Shown: one piece after another, positions 1 to 5,781 of the stretch
How positions within the stretch are numbered: the stretch's first letter is position 1
Layout of the letters: each line of letters begins with the position of its first letter
Source: a virus
Strand: one strand, 5' to 3'
IMG/VR virus record: IMGVR_UViG_3300025127_000209
Span: 1-27,240 of that record
DNA length: 27,240 nucleotides
The notes under the pieces: generated by a model
What the model saw: only the letters and a program-made list of their open reading frames with translations
What the model was told of the DNA's origin: nothing
Databases searched by the model: none
Made by a program: the position numbers and the translations under genes

Positions 1-16
1 AGGGAGGGCTAGGTAA

Positions 17-490
17 ATGGCTACTATTGATCGTACCCCTAACGGCGGAACTACTGGACATCCAGCAAACGTCGCACGTCCCTACGTGGTAACTTCACAA
101 GTGCATGATACTGCAGATGGCGGTACGGGCGGTGATGTCGTTCAACTGATCGACGTTCCTGCAGATACCATGATTGTTGCAGGTGCTTTGGAAGTTTTGG
201 AAGCTCGTGGTAACGGGCAGATCACTCTAGACGTAGGTTTCACTGGTGGTGATGTAGACTGTTTTGTTGACGGTTCTGCTCTCGCTGCTGGCTTCACTCC
301 GTTCCTAGAGGCTGCAGTAGGTGCGTCTGGCTCTAACGCCCGTATCCTAACTTCTGCAGACACTATTGACGCTCTCATCCTAGATGGTGGCTCTACTGGT
401 GAATCTGCTGCACGTTTCCGTATTCACGTAGTTCTTGCGGATATTTCCAAGAACCCTGTAGAATCTGCTACGGTTTCTACCGGAACATAA
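17..490 (+). CDS. Probable virion (head-decoration-like) protein
   Basis: This 157-residue protein is rich in Gly, Ala, Thr, Val and Asp, with no membrane segment, no Cys cluster (one Cys near residue 82) and no catalytic motif. Alternating hydrophobic residues (for example QITLDVGFTGGDVDCFVD) suggest mostly beta structure. The start is supported by a GGAGGG ribosome site at 3-8, eight bases ahead of the ATG. Its composition and its place at the upstream end of a lysis and tail region fit a small head protein encoded just after the major capsid gene, as in many marine podoviruses, but the capsid gene lies outside the window. The role is inferred from composition and position. A small tail or neck protein is also possible. 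Confidence 0.6.
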   Translation: MATIDRTPNGGTTGHPANVARPYVVTSQVHDTADGGTGGDVVQLIDVPADTMIVAGALEVLEARGNGQITLDVGFTGGDVDCFVDGSALAAGFTPFLEAAVGASGSNARILTSADTIDALILDGGSTGESAARFRIHVVLADISKNPVESATVSTGT

Positions 491-497
491 CAATACT

Positions 498-525
498 CAA
501 GGGGGCAGGGCAACTTGCCTCCTTG
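498..525 (+). other. Strong stem-loop after the head-protein gene
   Basis: A ten-base-pair stem (498-507 with 516-525, one G-U pair at G503/U520) encloses an eight-base loop, eight bases after the stop codon of the preceding gene. No run of T follows, so it is not a textbook intrinsic terminator. It could be an RNase III or transcript-stability element, or a leaky terminator in the position T7 uses after its capsid gene. The pairing is read directly from the sequence; the function is inferred. Confidence 0.45.
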
Positions 526-551
526 ACAACTCTGTAGTTACGTGGTAGGTT
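523..551 (+). promoter_or_regulatory. Possible sigma-70 promoter (weak -10)
   Basis: A perfect TTGACA at 523-528 is followed after 17 bases by TAGGTT at 546-551, which matches three of six -10 positions. It lies in the only sizeable intergenic gap, ahead of the oxygenase, and starts at the 3' arm of the 498-525 hairpin. It could restart transcription for the small-gene block. The poor -10 keeps confidence low. Confidence 0.25.
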
Positions 552-577
552 CGGCTAAACCAGCCGGGAGATACACC

Positions 578-1216
578 ATGCTACTACAACTTCTACACGA
601 AAAAGAAGTAGACTACTGCCTCGACAACTGGGGCAAAAACGAAGACGGGGCAAAGACACAGCCTAGATCGGATGGAGAAAAACTAAAGGACAATAAAGAA
701 TGTCCTGACATGTTACCAGAAATACGGCAACTTGTTTCTACACGATTATACAACAATCCATACCTAGAGTCTGTTATCTGTCCAAACAAAGTATCAGTTA
801 ATTTTTATAACGAGTACAAAAAAGGCGGATACTATCACAAGCACATAGATACTTTTCGTGCTGCGCCTAAAGGTAACAACGTATACTTCGACTACGGATT
901 TTCACTAGGACTTACAGACGACTACGAAGGTGGAGAGTTTGTACTAGAGAATGAGATTGGTGAGATAAGCTACACTGTAGGCAAGGGACAGTTACTTGTA
1001 TTCCCCATAATGTACGCACACGGTGTAAAGCCTATAACAAAGGGAACACGAAAAGCAATCATAGGATGGATGTCGAGTAACGTATCGTACGAACAAAGTT
1101 ACATCCTTAAAAATCTATACGAAGTAAATGCTACATTTATAAAAGACAACAAAGAAGACATGGCCTTAAAATCTACCCTCGTTCAAAACTACTTGGCAAA
1201 GCATTGGGGTAGATAG
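578..1216 (+). CDS. PKHD-type 2-oxoglutarate/Fe(II) oxygenase
   Basis: This is a 212-residue 2-oxoglutarate- and Fe(II)-dependent dioxygenase of the prolyl-4-hydroxylase-like (PKHD) type. The double-stranded beta-helix signature is complete: HID (H89, D91) and the distal H148 bind iron, and R158 in KGTRKAIIGW is placed to hold the 2-oxoglutarate carboxylate. The stretch DDYEGGEFVLE with GKGQLLVFPIMYAHGV is characteristic of PKHD proteins. I chose the ATG at 578 because GGGAG at 566-570 sits seven bases upstream. An in-frame GTG at 542 would add 12 residues without a good ribosome site. Such oxygenases are common in marine phages, but their substrates are mostly unknown. It lies just ahead of a cluster of Lys-rich mini-proteins, which are possible protein substrates (inference only). 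Confidence 0.88.
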   Translation: MLLQLLHEKEVDYCLDNWGKNEDGAKTQPRSDGEKLKDNKECPDMLPEIRQLVSTRLYNNPYLESVICPNKVSVNFYNEYKKGGYYHKHIDTFRAAPKGNNVYFDYGFSLGLTDDYEGGEFVLENEIGEISYTVGKGQLLVFPIMYAHGVKPITKGTRKAIIGWMSSNVSYEQSYILKNLYEVNATFIKDNKEDMALKSTLVQNYLAKHWGR

Positions 1217-1217
1217 C

Positions 1218-1907
1218 ATGAACTACATCACAAGTAATATTCCGTATTTTAAAGCGTGGGTTCGCAGAGAGTATACAACAAATCACGACAGATATCACGG
1301 TGAGTTTCTACACGCTATGGTTATCGCAGTCACTACTCTACCTATGCGTACCATGTCTTTTCAAGTGTTGTTCACAGGATGTGAAGACGAAGAAGACAAC
1401 GTACACGGTGGTGCTATGTGGGCACGAATGCCCCTGACTGCACTGGTAGGTGACACACCCTTCGATGAGTGGCCCACACCTATGCCCACACACTTAGCCC
1501 AACCGTGGGATTGCCAGTCACACCATCATTCGGTGTTCGTACTAAACAGGGCTACACCCTGTCCGTGGTTGGCTAAGATAGATGGGGACTTCTTCCCCGC
1601 CAAGTATTACTTCACTGTAGACTACACAGACAGTGAAGTTGCAGATGATCCTGCACAACACAAACAAAGCCACGTCCTAGAACTTTTGGATGCTGGCGAG
1701 TGGACGGGCAACATAGTTGCACTTCCTAACAACAGAGTAAGGGTAACCAACCCTGCTTGGTTTGTAACGGGTGACGGCCCACCGGACTTCGCTCCTAGTC
1801 AGTGGGTCCATCATTCTAAACAAGACCCGAACTACGTAGAAGATACAGCGCGGGTATTCAACAACCTCTATGCGGAGAGTGATTATGAAGAAGATGATGA
1901 AGAGTAA
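1218..1907 (+). CDS. Conserved phage protein with acidic tail, function unknown
   Basis: This 229-residue soluble protein starts one base after the oxygenase stop. It is rich in Trp, His, Pro and Asp, contains an HHH run near the middle and ends in an acidic tail (SDYEEDDEE). I see no signal peptide, membrane helix or nuclease motif. It resembles a hypothetical protein I associate with uncultured marine phages, without known function. Tight coupling to the oxygenase suggests co-translation, and a partner or accessory role is conceivable. The DNA for the acidic tail doubles as the start of the next, strongly basic gene. Confidence 0.75.
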   Translation: MNYITSNIPYFKAWVRREYTTNHDRYHGEFLHAMVIAVTTLPMRTMSFQVLFTGCEDEEDNVHGGAMWARMPLTALVGDTPFDEWPTPMPTHLAQPWDCQSHHHSVFVLNRATPCPWLAKIDGDFFPAKYYFTVDYTDSEVADDPAQHKQSHVLELLDAGEWTGNIVALPNNRVRVTNPAWFVTGDGPPDFAPSQWVHHSKQDPNYVEDTARVFNNLYAESDYEEDDEE

Positions 1908-2148
1908 GGGCATGGCTAAAGGCGGTGCTAAGAAGAAGATGGCTAAAGGTGGTATGCGCGGTGGTGCCAAGAAGAAAATGGCTAAAGGCGGTATGCGCGG
2001 TGGTGCTAAAAAGATGATGCGTAATGGCGGTAAGGCTATGAAGTCTAAGGGCATGGCAAAGGGTGGTAGACGCGGTGGCGCAACAATGACCCTAGCGGCT
2101 ATCCGTAAGGCAGCTAAAGCAAAAGGCTTTAAGTTGGTAAAGGCATAG
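1885..2148 (+). CDS. Lys/Gly/Met-rich repeat protein (histone-tail-like)
   Basis: This 87-residue, extremely basic low-complexity protein contains two perfect 13-residue repeats (KKKMAKGGMRGGA, DNA 1930-1968 and 1969-2007) plus a degenerate third. It ends in an amphipathic segment, LAAIRKAAKAKGFKLVKA. GGAG at 1874-1877 supports the ATG at 1885; an in-frame ATG at 1870 would overlap that site. It overlaps the preceding gene by 23 bases in another frame. The charge and repeats resemble histone H1-type tails, so binding to nucleic acid, perhaps packaged DNA, is plausible but inferred. A related Met/Gly/Lys style recurs in the protein at 23693. Confidence 0.75.
   Translation: MKKMMKSKGMAKGGAKKKMAKGGMRGGAKKKMAKGGMRGGAKKMMRNGGKAMKSKGMAKGGRRGGATMTLAAIRKAAKAKGFKLVKA
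1930..2007 (+). repeat. Tandem 39-bp coding repeat (two perfect protein units)
   Basis: Two adjacent 39-base units encode identical 13-residue blocks, KKKMAKGGMRGGA. The DNA copies differ at a few third positions (AAG/AAA, GGT/GGC, GCC/GCT), so selection seems to keep the protein repeat. A third, degenerate unit follows from 2008. Confidence 0.8.
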
Positions 2149-2152
2149 TCAG

Positions 2153-2302
2153 ATGGCACGTCGTGGATTATACGCCAACATAGCAGCCAAGAAGCGTCGT
2201 ATCAAAGCAGGTAGCGGAGAGAAGATGCGTACACCCGGAAGTAAAGGTGCGCCTAGCAAAGCCAACTTCCGTCGTGCTGCACAGACTGCAAGGAAAAAGT
2301 GA
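2153..2302 (+). CDS. 49-residue basic protein (LYANI/AGSGEKMR family)
   Basis: The gene starts five bases after the preceding stop codon. The 49-residue product carries the block RRGLYANIAAKKRRIKAGSG, then EKMRTPGSKGAPS and a basic helix FRRAAQTARKK. I recognise the LYANI...AGSGE.MR..GSKGAP pattern from marine phages and algal giant viruses, where it has no assigned function. That recognition and the packed context make this tiny gene convincing despite its length. It has no Cys and no membrane segment. Nucleic-acid binding or virion association is inferred from charge only. Confidence 0.75.
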   Translation: MARRGLYANIAAKKRRIKAGSGEKMRTPGSKGAPSKANFRRAAQTARKK

Positions 2303-2303
2303 G

Positions 2304-2495
2304 ATGGCAAAGAAAAAACCATTCAAACCTATTAAATCTAAAAAGAAAAAATCAAGTAGCGCAACACCTAAAAACAAAGCGTTGTACGCTCGTGTGAAGG
2401 CGGAGGCCAAGCGTAAGTTCGATGTTTATCCTTCGGCGTATGCAAATGCTTGGCTTGTTCGTACATACAAGAAACGCGGTGGGACGTACGCCTGA
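2304..2495 (+). CDS. 63-residue basic protein (VYPSAYANAW family)
   Basis: After a Lys-rich leader (MAKKKPFKPIKSKKKKSSS) comes a compact conserved domain, LYARVKAEAKRKFDVYPSAY followed by ANAWLVRTYKKRGG. This motif recurs in cyanophages, other marine phages and phycodnavirus-type giant viruses as a domain of unknown function. The ATG at 2304 follows the preceding TGA (2300-2302) by one base; a longer reading from 2247 would run through the preceding gene. Its stop overlaps the next ATG. The charge suggests binding to nucleic acid or to an acidic partner, but the function is unknown. Confidence 0.78.
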   Translation: MAKKKPFKPIKSKKKKSSSATPKNKALYARVKAEAKRKFDVYPSAYANAWLVRTYKKRGGTYA

Positions 2496-2743
2496 TGGCT
2501 AAACCAAAAGGCGGCCTGACAAAGTGGTTTAAGGAAGATTGGCGGGATGTAAAGACTGGCAAGAAGTGCGGACGTTCTGGTGCTGAAAAGAAGAAGCGTC
2601 CTTATCCTGCTTGTAGACCAGCTAAAGTTGCAGGGCGTATCAGCAAAAAAGAAGCAGCAAAGAAGACTGGACCCGGCAAGGTTAAGTGGTCCGTGACTGC
2701 GTCTGGCAGAAGGAGGAAGTCCGGTGGCAAAAAGAAAGCCTGA
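2495..2743 (+). CDS. 82-residue basic protein (GLTKWFKEDW / CGR..PYPACRP family)
   Basis: The product starts with GGLTKWFKEDWRDVKTGKKC, followed by GRSGAEKKKRPYPACRPAKV and a Lys/Arg tail. Two Cys (residues 25 and 39) frame the conserved CGR...YPACRP segment and could form a small metal or disulphide site. The pattern is familiar from marine phages and algal viruses, without known function. The ATG at 2495 shares its A with the preceding TGA, typical of translational coupling. It ends with a poly-basic tail overlapping the start of the next gene by 20 bases. Confidence 0.78.
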   Translation: MAKPKGGLTKWFKEDWRDVKTGKKCGRSGAEKKKRPYPACRPAKVAGRISKKEAAKKTGPGKVKWSVTASGRRRKSGGKKKA

Positions 2744-3011
2744 CAATATGCCAGCCCGTAATAAAAAGAACTTTCGGCCTACGAAAGCGGGGGCTGGCAT
2801 GACAAAGGCTGGGGTAGCTGCATACCGACGCAAAAACCCCGGCAGTAAACTACAGACTGCTGTGACTGGTAAGGTGAAGCCCGGAAGTAAAGCAGCGAAG
2901 CGACGTAAATCTTTTTGTGCTAGATCTGCAGGACAGATGAAGAAGTTTCCCAAAGCTGCAAAAAATCCGAATAGCCGTCTGCGTCAAGCACGAAAGAGGT
3001 GGAAATGTTAA
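2724..3011 (+). CDS. 95-residue basic protein (GMTKAGVAAYRRKNPGSK family)
   Basis: The GTG start at 2724 is chosen because a perfect AGGAGG (2711-2716) sits seven bases upstream; an ATG at 2748 is the alternative. The protein contains GAGMTKAGVAAYRRKNPGSK, then LQTAVTGKVKPGSKAAKRRK, SFCARSAGQMKK and a terminal RKRWKC. The PGSK, SFCAR and RLRQARKRW segments are recognisable from small proteins of marine phages and algal giant viruses, function unknown. Two Cys lie near the middle and at the very C-terminus. It overlaps both neighbours and closes the run of basic mini-proteins. Confidence 0.75.
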   Translation: MAKRKPDNMPARNKKNFRPTKAGAGMTKAGVAAYRRKNPGSKLQTAVTGKVKPGSKAAKRRKSFCARSAGQMKKFPKAAKNPNSRLRQARKRWKC

Positions 3012-3388
3012 ACCTACTTATCGGACCAATCACACAACTAGCAGGTACGTGGCTTGAAGGAACGGTTGAGACAAAGAAAGCTAAGACTTTGGCGAAAGTC
3101 GCAACGGCAAAGGCTGAAGCGACTATTATGGAAAAAAAGGCGACGGGTGAGATTGACTGGGATTTAGCTGCAGTTAAGGGCAGTCAAAACTCGTGGAAAG
3201 ACGAGTGGTTGGTAATCTTGTTTTCCGTGCCCCTCATACTAGCATTCATTCCGGGGATGGAAGATGTCGTATCACATGGATTTCAGCAACTGGAGCAAAT
3301 GCCTCAATGGTACCAGTACAGCTTGGGCGTTATTGTTGCTGCAAGCTTTGGAGTTAGAAGTGCGACGAAGTTCTTTGGAAAGAAGTAA
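3005..3388 (+). CDS. Holin (GTA-type three-TM family)
   Basis: This 127-residue membrane protein is likely to permeabilise the inner membrane for lysis. An N-terminal amphipathic segment (residues 1-15) is followed by a charged Lys/Ala/Glu helix and then the family-typical SWKDEWLVILFSVPLI, with hydrophobic segments at about 68-83 and 104-120. The W-K-D-E-W motif ahead of the first clear membrane helix and the ending around GVRSATKFF match holins of the gene-transfer-agent type found in many marine phages. The ATG at 3005 follows AGAGG at 2995-2999; a GTG at 2999 would add two residues. It overlaps the preceding stop. The lysozyme lies three genes downstream. Confidence 0.72.
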   Translation: MLNLLIGPITQLAGTWLEGTVETKKAKTLAKVATAKAEATIMEKKATGEIDWDLAAVKGSQNSWKDEWLVILFSVPLILAFIPGMEDVVSHGFQQLEQMPQWYQYSLGVIVAASFGVRSATKFFGKK

Positions 3389-3390
3389 GC

Positions 3391-3597
3391 ATGGCAGAAA
3401 TAACGATGGAAAGATTCCTCAAGTGGAAGATACTACCCCGCTTGATGATGATTATGATGTCAATATCCGCTTGGCGGGTAGTGGAGTGGTTTATGCTCCT
3501 ACCAGATCCGACGAACGCACAAGCAGGTCTGGTGAGTGTAGTCACGGGGGCCATGACAGGTGCATTTGCGGTGTGGCTAGGACATGAGAAGCACTAA
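3391..3597 (+). CDS. Small two-TM membrane protein
   Basis: This 68-residue protein has two predicted membrane helices, about residues 14-37 and 45-64, joined by the short loop LLPDPTNAQAG. The wording KILPRLMMIMMSISAWRVVE and GAMTGAFAVWLG is familiar from small phage membrane proteins annotated as hypothetical. It starts two bases after the holin stop, so a lysis role (holin partner or antiholin) is suggested by context but not shown. Confidence 0.72.
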   Translation: MAEITMERFLKWKILPRLMMIMMSISAWRVVEWFMLLPDPTNAQAGLVSVVTGAMTGAFAVWLGHEKH

Positions 3598-3600
3598 GCT

Positions 3601-3789
3601 ATGGAAGTAATTTGGTCACTTATGTTGACAGTTTGTTCCCTAGAAACTTGTGCTACACAAACAATACAGTGGTTCGAAGAGAAGCCTATGTGTATTGAGA
3701 TGCAAACCCTCCACGAAGAACTGCCTATAGACGGCGACTGGAAATCAGTAACTTACAAATGCACTGTAGTAGGAGCAAAAGAAGTATAG
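3601..3789 (+). CDS. 62-residue Cys-containing protein with hydrophobic N-terminus
   Basis: The product has a short hydrophobic start (residues 3-14) and four Cys (12, 17, 31, 54), then a Trp-containing polar region. The layout suggests an exported or membrane-tethered mini-protein with disulphides, but the hydrophobic stretch is short and I see no clear lipobox. It begins three bases after the preceding stop and abuts the lysozyme start directly. Its position inside the lysis cluster would suit a spanin-like or inhibitor role; that is inference only. Confidence 0.6.
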   Translation: MEVIWSLMLTVCSLETCATQTIQWFEEKPMCIEMQTLHEELPIDGDWKSVTYKCTVVGAKEV

Positions 3790-4356
3790 ATGTCTATGTT
3801 TAAGATGGAAAACACGGGTAGTCACCCGTGGGAGAAAAGCCCGATGAATGCACACGCATACGATAAAAAAATGAAGTACGACAGAAACACATTTCTGTAC
3901 AAACTGATTGAACACGAGGGTATGGTCCTCACTGTGTACGAAGACAGCTTGGGCATAGACACTATCGGCATAGGTCGTAACCTCCAAGATCGTGGCATCA
4001 CACCAGAAGAACTAGAGTACATGGACATACCTAATATGGCTGTCGTGTACACAAATGGCATAAACGAGGCAGATGCCAAGTACCTAGCTACAAATGACAT
4101 AAAGATCGTAGAAGAAGAGTTGTGCAAAGCGCACCCGTGTGTATACAAGCTAGATGCTGCACGACAACTTATCCTGATGGACATGGCTTTCAACATGGGT
4201 GTTCCACGTCTGTGTAAGTTTAAGAAGATGTGGGCAGCAGTAGAAGCAGAGGACTTCGACACCGCATCGATCGAAATGCTCGACTCGCGTTGGGCACGTC
4301 AGGTAAAGTCACGGGCCACCAAGTTGGCAGAGGCTATGAAAACGGGAGAGTTGTAA
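3790..4356 (+). CDS. T4-type lysozyme (GH24 muramidase, endolysin)
   Basis: This 188-residue enzyme should cleave peptidoglycan glycan strands at lysis. The active-site block LIEHEGMVLTVYEDSLGIDT followed by IGIGRN aligns with T4 lysozyme: E43, D52 and T58 match T4 E11, D20 and T26 with the same spacing. The downstream helical lobe includes LILMDMAFNMGVPRLCKFKK and SRWARQVKSRATKLAEAM, typical of the family. Compared with T4 lysozyme (164 residues), the N-terminus is about 32 residues longer, without a hydrophobic signal-anchor. An in-frame ATG at 3844 (M19) has GGGAG at 3830-3834 and would still encode the whole domain. A seven-pair hairpin at 3813-3830 lies just before that site. Confidence 0.9.
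   Translation: MSMFKMENTGSHPWEKSPMNAHAYDKKMKYDRNTFLYKLIEHEGMVLTVYEDSLGIDTIGIGRNLQDRGITPEELEYMDIPNMAVVYTNGINEADAKYLATNDIKIVEEELCKAHPCVYKLDAARQLILMDMAFNMGVPRLCKFKKMWAAVEAEDFDTASIEMLDSRWARQVKSRATKLAEAMKTGEL
3813..3830 (+). promoter_or_regulatory. Hairpin just upstream of an internal lysozyme start
   Basis: Bases 3813-3819 (CACGGGT) pair perfectly with 3824-3830 (ACCCGTG) around the tetraloop AGTC. The last base of the stem is the first G of GGGAG (3830-3834), which precedes the in-frame ATG at 3844. T4 represses translation of its lysozyme gene with a 5' hairpin, so a comparable control is conceivable. The pairing is seen; the role is inferred. Confidence 0.4.
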
Positions 4357-4553
4357 TGGCTAGAGGTAGACCTGCAGAGGAAAGTGCTGAAAAAAGTATA
4401 AGCTATGATCAAGGTAGTATACGGTATGATTTGCAGAGAGGCCTTAGAAACAGGCCCGGACCGTATCCAACCCGACGAAAAATACCAGAATATGAACCAC
4501 CTGAAAAAGGTTTAAAGTTAATGAGAAAAAGTAAACAAGTAGAGTTTATATAG
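4356..4553 (+). CDS. 65-residue basic protein, function unknown
   Basis: The ATG at 4356 overlaps the lysozyme stop by one base (TAATG) and has GGGAGAG at 4344-4350. The product is polar, Arg/Lys/Pro-rich and has no membrane segment. It includes SISYDQGSIRYDLQRGLRNR and PPEKGLKLMRK. A longer reading in the same frame from 4230 would run inside the lysozyme gene and is not favoured. I do not recognise a family. Confidence 0.6.
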   Translation: MARGRPAEESAEKSISYDQGSIRYDLQRGLRNRPGPYPTRRKIPEYEPPEKGLKLMRKSKQVEFI

Positions 4554-4844
4554 ATGACAACTCGACGCATACCCCGCAAAAAGGGGCAACCCGCAAAATC
4601 TAAAAAGCACAGTGATCTGTACACCGACGAAAACCCCAAAGGAACTATACACGGTTTAAAGTTTGTTAGTGCTGCCGAAGCACGTAGATCTGTAAGCAAA
4701 ATACGTGCGTCCGGACGATCCCACGCTCACAAGACACAAGCTGCCATAGCTATGGAGCAACGAGCAAAGGCAGCAGGAAAGAATGCCGCTGCCGCTGTAT
4801 ATCGAAAATTTATAGAACAACAAAAGAAAAAAACAAAACGATGA
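4554..4844 (+). CDS. 96-residue conserved basic phage protein (LYTDENPKGTI family)
   Basis: A basic leader (TTRRIPRKKGQPAKSKK) precedes the conserved stretch SDLYTDENPKGTIHGLKFVS, then a helical region with RASGRSHAHKTQAAIAMEQR and a Lys-rich end. I recognise this combination from marine and cyanobacterial phage proteins of unknown function. It begins directly at the preceding stop and ends with an ATGA overlap into the next gene. Its size and charge resemble the 2153-3011 cassette, but the sequence is distinct. Confidence 0.75.
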   Translation: MTTRRIPRKKGQPAKSKKHSDLYTDENPKGTIHGLKFVSAAEARRSVSKIRASGRSHAHKTQAAIAMEQRAKAAGKNAAAAVYRKFIEQQKKKTKR

Positions 4845-5032
4845 CTCACGTTTTTCTCCTGTTTGTCTTTGTAGGAATAGGAGATGACAAAAAGCTAGTC
4901 AGCAACGACATGCACTTCAAAGATCTCAACGAATGTGTCTGGTACGCACAAACCCTACACAAGCAAGGCAATCTCCTGACGGCATACTGTGTGCCAAAAT
5001 TTATAACGGAAGGTAACGTAAAGGTATATTGA
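4841..5032 (+). CDS. 63-residue protein with hydrophobic N-terminus
   Basis: The N-terminus (THVFLLFVFVGIG) is strongly hydrophobic and could be a signal peptide or membrane anchor. The rest is polar, with two Cys (32 and 50) in ECVWYAQTLHKQGNLLTAYC. Similar short proteins occur in marine phages without assigned function. The start overlaps the preceding stop by four bases (ATGA). An exported disulphide-bonded mini-protein is a reasonable reading; the function is unknown. Confidence 0.68.
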   Translation: MTHVFLLFVFVGIGDDKKLVSNDMHFKDLNECVWYAQTLHKQGNLLTAYCVPKFITEGNVKVY

Positions 5033-5730
5033 TGGACCCGATTAGCGCGATGGCTACCGCATCCGCCGCATTTGGAGCTATAAAGAAGGGGTTCCAAGTA
5101 GGCCGTGACATTGAGTCGATGGCGTCTGACCTGTCTCGTTGGATGGGTGCCATGTCCGACTTAGACATGCTTGAGAAAGAAGCGAAGAACCCGCCTATAT
5201 TTAAAAAGCTGTTTGCTGGTAAGTCTGTAGAACAAGAAGCGATGGAAACATTCGCTGCTAAACAAAAGGCAGAATCACAGCGCAGAGAATTACAACAGTG
5301 GATTGGCCTAACACTTGGCAAATCTAAGTGGGACGAACTGGTTCGTATGGAAGGGTCGATTCGTAAGCAACGCCAAGAAACTTTGTATAAACAACGACAA
5401 CGCCGTCGTAAGTTTGTAGAAGTCGTAGCGTGGGTAGTTATGGTTACGTTTGGTATAGGTCTTCTTTTTGGTTTTGTTTTGTTTCTCAAGGGTGTAGCTG
5501 CCAACGCAGAAACGTGGCCGGAATATGTAACGTGCAGACTGAAGGGATGTAGCAAGATAGACGGGGAAAAACTGTGTATATACCACGGTCCTAACAATAC
5601 AGTGGACAATGTTTGGATGAACATAAATGAATACTATCCACGAGAAATACAGTGTAAGTATGACCCTAAACACGAAAAGCCATCTACCTTACGTGAAACA
5701 TTTGAAGCGATAGAAAAGTCAAGAAAATAA
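5032..5730 (+). CDS. Bitopic membrane protein with Cys-rich C-terminal domain
   Basis: This 232-residue protein has a small-residue/amphipathic start (DPISAMATASAAFGAIKKGF), a charged helical region, and one membrane helix at about 130-152 preceded by RQRRRK. A C-terminal domain holds four Cys (168, 173, 182, 208). The positive-inside rule puts the N-terminal 125 residues in the cytoplasm and the Cys domain in the periplasm. I recognise the N-terminal half from marine phage proteins of unknown function. The ATG shares its A with the preceding TGA (5030-5032); a TTG at 5029 would add one residue. A lysis or membrane-remodelling role fits the neighbourhood but is not shown. Confidence 0.72.
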   Translation: MDPISAMATASAAFGAIKKGFQVGRDIESMASDLSRWMGAMSDLDMLEKEAKNPPIFKKLFAGKSVEQEAMETFAAKQKAESQRRELQQWIGLTLGKSKWDELVRMEGSIRKQRQETLYKQRQRRRKFVEVVAWVVMVTFGIGLLFGFVLFLKGVAANAETWPEYVTCRLKGCSKIDGEKLCIYHGPNNTVDNVWMNINEYYPREIQCKYDPKHEKPSTLRETFEAIEKSRK

Positions 5731-5733
5731 TTC

Positions 5734-5762
5734 TTGCCAATAACAGTATAAAGGTGTATAAT
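5734..5762 (+). promoter_or_regulatory. Near-consensus sigma-70 promoter ahead of the tail operon
   Basis: TTGCCA (5734-5739, five of six) and TATAAT (5757-5762, six of six) are separated by exactly 17 bases, the ideal spacing. It lies in the 30-base gap after the membrane-protein gene and overlaps the first possible ATG (5761) of the next gene. Transcription would begin near 5769. This favours the ATG at 5782, which has AGGA at 5771-5774, for transcripts from this promoter. Confidence 0.55.
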
Positions 5763-5781
5763 GTTGTACGAGGATAATACT

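Noticed and set aside
1677-2159. Minus-strand open frame of 160 codons with apparent Pro/Leu/Phe repeats
   Set aside because: It is the reverse complement of the Lys/Gly repeat gene. The repeats and hydrophobic look come from the AAG/GGT-rich DNA.
2426-2953. Minus-strand open frame of 175 codons that looks membrane-like
   Set aside because: It lies opposite three overlapping basic genes with conserved motifs. Lys codons read backward give Phe/Leu and create a false hydrophobic protein.
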